In this document: in pieces, positions 41,797 through 48,176 of the stretch
How the letters are laid out: every line of letters starts with the position of its first letter
How positions within the stretch are numbered: position 1 is the stretch's first letter
NCBI GenBank assembly: GCA_905233585.1
Contig: CAJOFD010000014.1
Span: 1-48,176 of the forward strand
Source: an uncultured Bacteroidales bacterium
GTDB taxonomy: Bacteria; Bacteroidota; Bacteroidia; Bacteroidales; WCHB1-69
Direction: 5' to 3'
DNA length: 48,176 bases
The notes under the pieces: model-generated
What the model was told of the DNA's origin: nothing
The model's input: the letters and a program-made list of their open reading frames with translations, nothing else
Database searches by the model: none
Made by a program: the position numbers and the translations under genes

Positions 41797-42690
41797 TTAT
41801 ATATTTATCGGTGTAATCACTTTTAAAGATTTGGGGTCCAGGGCTATTTGTATCATTTTTTGCCGTCCTATCGGGTCTCCGTCCAAATGACAATATTGCC
41901 AATCTTCATTTTGTTCATAAATACGGCATTGTGAAGTTTTACAAACATGAACGGCCAATTTGTCTTGATGAAGTTTACCTATTAAAAGCAAAAAAATGCG
42001 TGTAGGCAACAAAAACAAAGACGGCTTTTTCACTACACAAATATCCAACAAACCGTCTTGCAATGAGGCTTTCGGTGCAATTTTTACATTAAAACCCCAT
42101 TGTGAAGAATTTGCCACATTTACCAATAAGGTGTTTTTGCATTTTATGGTCTGTTCTTGAGTTTCAACTATAACGGTATGAGATTTATACCAAAAGAATG
42201 AACCTACCGTAAAACGAAAATAAGGCAAAAAACCACGTTGCGAAGAATTATCAAATTTTTTGGCAATAAGAGCATCAAAACCTATTCCTGCCATACTTAC
42301 ACAGACATTATTATTCACATCAACAGTATCAATCAACTCTTCGTGCATTTGATTTATCACCTGCACTGCTTTTGAAAGTTTGATAGGAATGCCGATATGT
42401 CTTGCCAAGCCGTTACCGCTTCCCACAGGAATGATACCCATGGCTGTATCTGTTTTCACAAGCCCTCTGGCCACCTCCCGAATTGTACCGTCTCCACCTA
42501 CAGCGACAACAACATCAAAATGTTTGGACACAGCATCTTGGGTAATCTCTGTTGCATGTCCGCGCTTCTGTGTATAAACAACATCATAGTCAAACTTGCT
42601 TTTGTCAAGATGTGTGCTCAACAAGTGTTCTATATCTCTGTATTTTCCAATGCCTGAATGAGGATTGACGACAAAACGAATTTTGAACAT
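41797..42690 (-). CDS. YegS/DagK-family lipid kinase
   Basis: The 297 residues match the bacterial diacylglycerol/lipid kinase fold: NPHSGIGK near residues 9-16 (nucleotide loop), VGGDGTIREVARGL near 63-76 with the GGDGT signature, PVGSGNGLARHIGI near 87-100, and the C-terminal beta sandwich with AGIGFDA, NSSQWGFN and DGLLDICVV. It would phosphorylate a membrane lipid such as diacylglycerol, or a related long-chain substrate, on the inner face of the membrane. Members in Bacteroidota have also been linked to sphingolipid-type substrates, which cannot be decided here. It starts 12 bases after der, in one operon. Confidence 0.92.
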   Translation of the reverse strand: MFKIRFVVNPHSGIGKYRDIEHLLSTHLDKSKFDYDVVYTQKRGHATEITQDAVSKHFDVVVAVGGDGTIREVARGLVKTDTAMGIIPVGSGNGLARHIGIPIKLSKAVQVINQMHEELIDTVDVNNNVCVSMAGIGFDALIAKKFDNSSQRGFLPYFRFTVGSFFWYKSHTVIVETQEQTIKCKNTLLVNVANSSQWGFNVKIAPKASLQDGLLDICVVKKPSLFLLPTRIFLLLIGKLHQDKLAVHVCKTSQCRIYEQNEDWQYCHLDGDPIGRQKMIQIALDPKSLKVITPINI

Positions 42691-42702
42691 AAGATTTGTG
42701 TG

Positions 42703-44007
42703 TTATTTTTTACGGAAATATATGTCCATCGGAGCACCTGAAAAATCCCATTGGGAACGAATTTTGTTTTCCAAAAACCGTTGGTATGAATCTATCACAT
42801 ATTGGGGCAAATTGCAGAAAAAAGCAAAAGCAGGTGTTTGGGTCGGCAATTGTGTTACATATTTTATTCGCACAACCTTGTCTTTGTGTATGGGAGGCGG
42901 ATTGAAACTGATAATATCCAACATCGTATCGTTCAATTGCGAAGTGGAAATCTTTCTATTACAATTTTTATAAACAGCAATGGCGGTTTCCAACACTTTA
43001 AAAATACGCTGTTTGTTAATAACAGAAGTAAAAATAATCGGCACATCGTTGGCAGGAGCGATTTTTGCCTTGATGTTCTTTTCAAAATCCAAATGGGTGT
43101 TGGCATTCTTTTCTACCAAATCCCATTTGTTTACAACAATAACCACGCCTTTTTTGTTGCGTTGCGCCAAACTTAAAATATTCAAATCCTGTGCTTCAAA
43201 ACCATTGGTTGCATCCGTCATCAATATGCAGACATCGCTGCTTTCTATTGCCCTGATGGTACGCATAACAGAATAGAACTCCAAGTTTTCCTCCACGCTT
43301 TTTTTCTTTCTCAATCCAGCCGTATCCACCAAATAGAAATCAAAACCAAAGCCTTTGTATCTTGAATAAATAGAATCTCTGGTTGTTCCTGCCATGGAGG
43401 TTACAATATTTCTGTCCTGTCCCAAAAAAGCATTGATAATGGACGATTTGCCCACATTGGGTCTGCCTATTACGGCAATTCTGGGGATATTTTCATCTAT
43501 TTCTTCTTTTTCTTCGGAAAAATGTTTTACAATCTCATCTAACAATTCACCTGTTCCGCTACCCGAAACGGCAGAAACAGGATACAGGTTTTCAAGCCCA
43601 AGAGCATAAAAATCGAATTGGTCGGTATAATTTGATGGAGAATCTATCTTGTTTACAACCAAAAAAACAGGTTTGGAACAGGACCGCAACATCGTTGCTA
43701 TTTCCTCATCTAAAACGGTTAAACCCTCTCTACCGTCCACCAAAAAAGCAATAACTTCGGCCTCTTCTATTGCCAATGTTACCTGTTTACATATTTCAGC
43801 TTCATAAATATCTTCTGAATTTAGTACATAACCACCTGTATCTATAACAGAAAAAGTTATACCATTCCATTCCGACTTTCCATAATTTCGATCTCTTGTT
43901 ACCCCAGAGGTAGCATCTACAATGGCAGAACGTGTCCTTGTTAGCCGATTAAACAATGTTGACTTTCCCGTATTGGGTCTGCCTACCAAAGCAAGTGTAT
44001 TTCTCAT
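42703..44007 (-). CDS. der: Ribosome-associated GTPase Der (EngA)
   Basis: Der has two tandem GTPase domains and a KH-like C-terminal domain, and it is needed for 50S subunit assembly. In the 434 residues the first P-loop is GRPNTGKSTL near 8-17, with DTGG and NKID; the second is GRPNVGKSS near 181-189, with DTAG and NKWD. The KH-like part begins near 350 and contains FNPPPIHKDKVVRIKYVTQ. Length is normal. It heads the operon with lipid kinase, exonuclease and pseudouridine synthase from a -7 box 47 bases upstream, a mix of ribosome biogenesis and membrane genes. Confidence 0.98.
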   Translation of the reverse strand: MRNTLALVGRPNTGKSTLFNRLTRTRSAIVDATSGVTRDRNYGKSEWNGITFSVIDTGGYVLNSEDIYEAEICKQVTLAIEEAEVIAFLVDGREGLTVLDEEIATMLRSCSKPVFLVVNKIDSPSNYTDQFDFYALGLENLYPVSAVSGSGTGELLDEIVKHFSEEKEEIDENIPRIAVIGRPNVGKSSIINAFLGQDRNIVTSMAGTTRDSIYSRYKGFGFDFYLVDTAGLRKKKSVEENLEFYSVMRTIRAIESSDVCILMTDATNGFEAQDLNILSLAQRNKKGVVIVVNKWDLVEKNANTHLDFEKNIKAKIAPANDVPIIFTSVINKQRIFKVLETAIAVYKNCNRKISTSQLNDTMLDIISFNPPPIHKDKVVRIKYVTQLPTQTPAFAFFCNLPQYVIDSYQRFLENKIRSQWDFSGAPMDIYFRKK

Positions 44008-44053
44008 CGATTATCTTTTCTGTTTGTTTTATACAAATATCCTACTTATTTTG

Positions 44054-44061
44054 CAAAGATA
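44054..44061 (-). promoter_or_regulatory. -7 promoter box of the der operon
   Basis: The minus strand reads TATCTTTG, 47 bases before the der ATG, in the short gap behind the methyltransferase gene. Confidence 0.55.
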
Positions 44062-44105
44062 CAATTTTTTGCTTGTCTCCAGATAATTTTTAACTTTTTT
44101 AATAT

Positions 44106-44951
44106 TTATTGATTTATTTTCAGCCAAAAACTACCACCATGTTTTTCTACTTTTTCCAAATTTTTATGTTCCCATATAGGAGCAATAATTGCAGATAATT
44201 TATCATCTTCACTTATGAAAAAATTAGGCAATATTGTTTTATATTTTTCAGGATTAGCCATAAGAAAGGAGGCTAAAACATATTGCTCATTATAAAAACG
44301 ATCGCACATAAATTGTGGATAATCATAAGGTAAATAAATATCATGGAAATGTACGATAACACCTTTTTTCAGCATAGGCAAGATTTCCATAAAACAAACC
44401 ATTGCATCTGAATTTGAAAAAACACGATGGGAATTATCTATAAATAAAATATCGTTTTTGTCTAAAGTTTTAAGAATAAAACTTATATTCTCCAATTTCT
44501 CTATAGGTTTGCGTATAATTGTGTCTGCTAAATGATCAATATTAGTACGAGGCATTGGATCAATAGAAATAATTTTTGTTTGCAAATTATTTTCTTGCAC
44601 CGATTTATACACTACCTTCGTTGAATTTCCTGAACCTATTTCTATATATTTTTGGGGAGTGAATTTGGCAATCATCCCATAAAGAGTAACAATATCCAAA
44701 CCAGGAAGATACCCGTTATTCCAAGTTGGAAGATCTTCGTTTGATTCGCATTTTTTATCTCTAATAATTTGAATATTATTAGTATATTCTAAAAAACATT
44801 GAAGAAGTTCTTTGTATTCTACTCTATTTTTATTTATTAGTTCATACATAAGAGAGTGGGGTGTAAAACGAGGTCTAGGATTTACCTTATATTCTATATG
44901 TATTGATTGAAATTTGGGAGATAAAAAATGATATAATGATTTTATTTTCAT
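44106..44951 (-). CDS. Class I SAM-dependent methyltransferase (Methyltransf_24-like)
   Basis: The 281-residue protein has a Rossmann-type methyltransferase core: KYIEIGSGNSTKVV near 97-110 (motif I, SAM binding), IISIDP near 129, NDILFIDNSHRVF near 165-177 and GVIVHFHDIYLP near 195-206. The DNSHR and HFHDI segments match the Methyltransf_24 group, in which these positions are often DGDH and HD, so metal binding is plausible. The first 80 residues are a poorly conserved helical extension. Such enzymes often modify sugars or small molecules in surface polysaccharide clusters, but no such cluster is adjacent. The gene is A/T-richer than its neighbours and stands alone, which could mean late acquisition. 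Confidence 0.85.
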   Translation of the reverse strand: MKIKSLYHFLSPKFQSIHIEYKVNPRPRFTPHSLMYELINKNRVEYKELLQCFLEYTNNIQIIRDKKCESNEDLPTWNNGYLPGLDIVTLYGMIAKFTPQKYIEIGSGNSTKVVYKSVQENNLQTKIISIDPMPRTNIDHLADTIIRKPIEKLENISFILKTLDKNDILFIDNSHRVFSNSDAMVCFMEILPMLKKGVIVHFHDIYLPYDYPQFMCDRFYNEQYVLASFLMANPEKYKTILPNFFISEDDKLSAIIAPIWEHKNLEKVEKHGGSFWLKINQ

Positions 44952-45071
44952 TTTTTTATTATTTAATTATTGTAAGTTTTTTATAATAAATAACATTGTT
45001 GCTATCAAATATTTTTATAAGATATATTCCATTTATAACACATTATGTACTATTAAATATAAAATATCTTA

Positions 45072-45079
45072 CAAAGATA
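45072..45079 (-). promoter_or_regulatory. -7 promoter box, methyltransferase gene
   Basis: The minus strand reads TATCTTTG. It lies 121 bases before the ATG at 44951, so the leader would be long. The rest of 44952-45145 is very A/T-rich and holds no gene that I can support. Confidence 0.4.
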
Positions 45080-45145
45080 ACATAAAAACAGTTGCCAAAT
45101 AAAAAAAAGAATTATTTTTACCGACCTGAATTCAACAAAAAAACG

Positions 45146-45153
45146 TATCTTTG
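45146..45153 (+). promoter_or_regulatory. -7 promoter box of the VWA/rlmD operon
   Basis: TATCTTTG lies 16 bases before ATG 45169. The in-frame TTG at 45151 is part of this box, so it is not the start of the VWA gene. Confidence 0.65.
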
Positions 45154-45168
45154 CAAAAAATTATTTCC

Positions 45169-46569
45169 ATGTCAAAGCAGTATTTCAAAATCACATACAT
45201 TATCATTTTTTGTTTGATGGTATTCTCTTTGTCAGGTTTTTCACAAAAAAGCCCCGCCTATCGGACAGAACCTGTCCACACCCGAATTCTATTCATTTTC
45301 GATGCCTCCAACAGCATGTGGGGAGACTGGCAAAGCGACAAAAAAATACATATTGCCAACAGATTGTTATCCAAAATGATAGACAGCCTTGAAAATTATC
45401 CGGGAGTGGAATTGGCCTTGAGAGTGTACGGACATCAAAAGGATTTCCGCTTATACGACTGCAACGACACTAAACTGGAAGTACCTTTCGCTCCCAATAA
45501 CTTTGAACGTATAAAACAGAAACTGAAATCCATATCACCCAAGGGAACAACTCCCATCGGGCAATCCTTATTGGCCGCCCAACATGATTTCCCTTCAACA
45601 GAAAATGTGAGAAATGTAATCATTCTCATCACAGACGGAATTGAAGAATGCCAAAGCGACCCTTGTGAGATTTCCCAAACCTTGCAACGCAATGGCATTA
45701 TATTGAAACCTTATGTTATCGGCTTGGGCAAGGATTTCAGTCTGGACCTCAGTTGTATTGGCACCTATATTGACGCAACCAGCGAATCGGCTTTTGACAA
45801 AGCCTTGTCAGTAATTGTTGAACAGATTTTCAATAAAACCACTTGTCAAGTCAATCTTTTGGATGCCTATGGAAAACCATTGGAAACCAATGTGCCCATC
45901 AGTTTCTTTGACGAAAAAGACAGCTCGCTAATGTACAATTACATACACACCATGAACGCACGTGGCGTTCCTGATACACTATTACTCAATACCATGCTGT
46001 CATACCGCATCAAAGTACACTCCCTTCCTCCTGTAGAAGTTTCGGGCATAAAACTCAATGTGGGTACACATAATATCATTCCCATTGATTTACCACAAGG
46101 TGCCTTGTCAATAAAATCCGTTACAAAAAACTCCCGTTATCAGTTCGTTCCTGCCATTGTCCGCAAAAAAGGAGAACATGAAATCGTTAATGTACAATAT
46201 TTCAATCAAATAGAAAAATACATTGTCGGTTCTTATGATTTGGAAATACTTTGTTTGCCCAGACTATACATTAATAATGTGGAAATCAAACAAAATTCAA
46301 CAAGCAATATAAAAATTCCGGATCCGGGCGTGGCTATTGTCAAAAAAAACAATCTTGGGTTTGGAAGTTTGTTTGTCGTTCGTGACGGAAAAGATGAATG
46401 GATATATAATTTAAGGAACGAAGACTCTTCAGAATCCATTCTGTTGTTACCGGGTACATACAAAGTGGTTTTCAGAGAAGCCTCGGAATACCAAACCACC
46501 AAAACAAAAGAAGTTACCTTTGTTGTCAAATCAAACGCGACAACTACAGTCAATGTTTCACAATTTTAA
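45169..46569 (+). CDS. Secreted von Willebrand factor A domain protein
   Basis: I set the start at ATG 45169, giving 466 residues. The protein begins with a signal peptide (YIIIFCLMVFSLSGFSQ, about 27 residues). Residues about 38-220 are a VWA domain: FIFDASNSMWG with the MIDAS Asp45-x-Ser-x-Ser, KGTTPIGQSLLAA near 125-137 and LITDGIEE with Asp156. Two cysteines near CQSDPC and one at LSCIGTY may form disulfides. The C-terminal half is beta-rich and looks like stacked Ig-like modules (KVHSLPPVEV, LPGTYKVVFRE), without a T9SS tail. Such proteins bind metal and partner proteins in the periplasm, with role unknown. rlmD follows after two bases. Confidence 0.88.
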   Translation: MSKQYFKITYIIIFCLMVFSLSGFSQKSPAYRTEPVHTRILFIFDASNSMWGDWQSDKKIHIANRLLSKMIDSLENYPGVELALRVYGHQKDFRLYDCNDTKLEVPFAPNNFERIKQKLKSISPKGTTPIGQSLLAAQHDFPSTENVRNVIILITDGIEECQSDPCEISQTLQRNGIILKPYVIGLGKDFSLDLSCIGTYIDATSESAFDKALSVIVEQIFNKTTCQVNLLDAYGKPLETNVPISFFDEKDSSLMYNYIHTMNARGVPDTLLLNTMLSYRIKVHSLPPVEVSGIKLNVGTHNIIPIDLPQGALSIKSVTKNSRYQFVPAIVRKKGEHEIVNVQYFNQIEKYIVGSYDLEILCLPRLYINNVEIKQNSTSNIKIPDPGVAIVKKNNLGFGSLFVVRDGKDEWIYNLRNEDSSESILLLPGTYKVVFREASEYQTTKTKEVTFVVKSNATTTVNVSQF

Positions 46570-46571
46570 TC

Positions 46572-47978
46572 ATGGGAAAAAATAAACAAAATTTTATTAT
46601 AGAAGATTTGGAAATTACCGATGCAGGTGCGGAAGGCATTTGTGTCGGCAAATATGAGGGAAAAGTTGTTTTTGTGTCCAATGTTGTTCCCGGAGATATT
46701 ATAGACGCTGAAGTTTACAAGAAAAAACACGCTTATTATATGGCCCGCCCTTTGCAAATAAAAGTGTATTCTCCACAAAGAGAAACACCCAAATGCGAAC
46801 ACTTCGGCATTTGCGGCGGCTGCAAATGGCAAAACATGCAATATTGTTACCAATTGCAATACAAACAAAAACAAGTATTTGATAATTTCTCCCGCATTGG
46901 TAAATTTCCATTTCCCGATATTCTCCCCATACTTCCCTCTGACAAAATTTACGCCTACCGCAACAAAATAGAATATACTTTTTCCGATAAAAGATGGTTG
47001 TCTTTTGAAGAAATGGACCACAAAGAAGATTTCAATCCCAACGGCTTGGGTTTTCATCTGCCAGGCATGTTTGACAAAGTGCTTGACATTCATTATTGCC
47101 ATTTACATGAGACTGTCGAAAACGATATTCGCAATTCGTTAAAAGCATTTGCCGTCAAAAACAATATTCCTTTCTACAATGCCCGCTCTCATGAAGGCCT
47201 GTTGCGGAATTTAATCATCAGACATTCCGTTTGCGGCGATTTGATGGTAATAATAGTATTCGCCTATAAAGATAAATATTTATCCATGATAATGGACTTT
47301 CTTAAAGTCAAATTTCCACAAATTACGGCTCTGATGTATGCTATCAACGATAAATTGAACGACAGTCTGAACGATATATGCGTACAAACCTATCACGGCA
47401 AAGACCATCTGACGGAACAAATGGAAGATTTATTCTTCAAAGTGGCACCTCAAGCCTTTTATCAGACCAATGCACAGCAAGCCATCAAACTCTACCAAAC
47501 CGCAAGACAATTGGCCAATATTCAACCCAAACATATTGTTTACGATTTATATACCGGCACAGGCACCATTGCTTTGTTTGTTGCCAAACAAGCCCAAAAA
47601 GTTGTAGCCGTGGAATATGTAGCCTCAGCAGTGGAAAATGCCAAAGAAAACGCACGCTTGAACCATATTGACAACGCATATTTTTATGTAGGCGATATGG
47701 CTAAAATTTTCACCGACGAGTTCATCAGACAAAACGGACAACCTGATGTTATTATTACAGACCCGCCCCGCAACGGTATGCACCCCGATGTGGTTGCTCA
47801 AATATTAAAAATAAAACCGCAAAGAATTGTTTATGTCAGTTGCAATCCTGCAACGCAGGCTCGCGATATTGCCCTAATGACCAATATCTATCAGGTAAAA
47901 GTTACCCAACCGGTGGATATGTTTCCCCAGACTCATCATGTAGAAAACGTTTGTCTGCTGGAATTAAAAGAATCATAA
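46572..47978 (+). CDS. rlmD: 23S rRNA (uracil-C5)-methyltransferase RlmD/RumA family
   Basis: This SAM-dependent enzyme makes 5-methyluridine in 23S rRNA. The 468 residues start with a TRAM RNA-binding domain (about 5-65). Iron-sulfur cysteines follow as CEHFGICGGC (Cys75, Cys81, Cys84) with the fourth in IHYCHL (Cys176). The methyltransferase core has YDLYTGTGTIALF near 326-338, DPPRNGM near 396 and the catalytic cysteine in VSCNPAT (Cys424). Bacteroidota often carry more than one RumA homologue, so the exact uridine (position 1939 or another) is not certain. It is the second gene of the VWA unit, two bases after its stop. Confidence 0.94.
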   Translation: MGKNKQNFIIEDLEITDAGAEGICVGKYEGKVVFVSNVVPGDIIDAEVYKKKHAYYMARPLQIKVYSPQRETPKCEHFGICGGCKWQNMQYCYQLQYKQKQVFDNFSRIGKFPFPDILPILPSDKIYAYRNKIEYTFSDKRWLSFEEMDHKEDFNPNGLGFHLPGMFDKVLDIHYCHLHETVENDIRNSLKAFAVKNNIPFYNARSHEGLLRNLIIRHSVCGDLMVIIVFAYKDKYLSMIMDFLKVKFPQITALMYAINDKLNDSLNDICVQTYHGKDHLTEQMEDLFFKVAPQAFYQTNAQQAIKLYQTARQLANIQPKHIVYDLYTGTGTIALFVAKQAQKVVAVEYVASAVENAKENARLNHIDNAYFYVGDMAKIFTDEFIRQNGQPDVIITDPPRNGMHPDVVAQILKIKPQRIVYVSCNPATQARDIALMTNIYQVKVTQPVDMFPQTHHVENVCLLELKES

Positions 47979-48092
47979 AATCAAGACAAGTGAGGAAATA
48001 GGCTGCCATATTTGGACAACCCAACAAATTATTGCTCAGCTCTCCTTTTTCATATCTCAAACTGAACGGATATTCCGGCATCCTCAATGCCG

Positions 48093-48129
48093 TAACAAAA
48101 AAAGGGACGATATACATCGTCCCCAAATA
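48093..48129 (-). terminator. Intrinsic terminator of a gene entering from the right edge
   Basis: The arms GGGACGAT and ATCGTCCC enclose a four-base loop near 48107-48126. In the minus-strand transcript the stem is followed by a U run (48098-48106). It would end the minus-strand gene whose last codons lie at the right edge. Positions 47979-48092 hold no gene that I can support. Confidence 0.75.
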
Positions 48130-48157
48130 TTTTAATTATAAACCAAAATTCAATGTT

Positions 48158-48176
48158 CTATTCTTTTACGAATTTT
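48158..48176 (-). CDS. 3' end of a minus-strand gene, possibly a T9SS-tailed protein
   Basis: Only the last codons fall in the window. One frame reads KFVKE then TAG (48160-48158), the kind of basic ending seen in T9SS type A sorting domains. Another frame reads KIRKRIEH and stops at a TGA further left. The terminator just behind it supports a gene ending here, but the frame cannot be fixed from so few codons. Confidence 0.3.

Noticed and set aside
47902..48126. Minus-strand 74-codon frame across the rlmD end and the right terminator
   Set aside because: It overlaps the rlmD coding region and its start lies in a terminator hairpin. No family was recognised.

Overview
The window looks like a chromosomal segment of an A/T-rich Bacteroidota species, most likely of the order Bacteroidales. 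The main signs are the many promoter -7 boxes of the Bacteroidota form TAnnTTTG placed just before starts, very few Shine-Dalgarno sequences, a type IX secretion (T9SS) tail, Bacteroidota-typical families (DUF4468, DUF4476, DUF4878), a KorA with a fused gamma domain, and a single-chain GcvP. Genus cannot be fixed from the sequence alone.

Positions 1-9698, all on the minus strand, form an accessory polymorphic-toxin (RHS/YD-repeat) locus. In transcription order it holds: a small secreted protein with a T9SS sorting tail (9698-9237); a giant SpvB/FG-GAP/YD-repeat/RHS-core protein with a C-terminal toxin-like tip (9240-3229), coupled to the first gene by an ATGA overlap; a lipoprotein overlapping the toxin tip, a candidate immunity protein (3254-2763); an orphan RHS-core cassette with a phospholipase A2-like tip that runs in frame into a lipoprotein-like domain (2734-620); and a second orphan RHS-core cassette running off the left edge (617-1). 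The RHS core is therefore present three times. A decayed IS3-type orfA (about 10061-9880) sits between this island and mfd.

From 10089 to 48176 the window is mostly housekeeping. Minus-strand blocks are a YiiX-like lipoprotein with mfd; a PpiD/SurA-like foldase with a DUF4878 lipoprotein; gcvP; dxs; a DUF4476, EVE-like and small-protein group; a second YiiX-like protein; a PrsW protease; a BASS-family transporter; korA-korB; a seven-gene block hldD / lipocalin-like lipoprotein / mntP / glyS / folA / DUF4468 / clpS; der / lipid kinase / exonuclease / RluA-type synthase; and a methyltransferase. Plus-strand units are ackA, an alpha/beta hydrolase, a WecA/MraY-type transferase with a lytic transglycosylase, and a VWA protein with rlmD.

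The metabolic genes (korAB, ackA, gcvP) fit an anaerobe that oxidises 2-oxo acids through ferredoxin and excretes acetate. hldD, the WecA-like enzyme and several lipoproteins show a Gram-negative envelope with heptose-containing LPS. The most novel part is the RHS locus, with its separately encoded T9SS tail and its silent tip cassettes.
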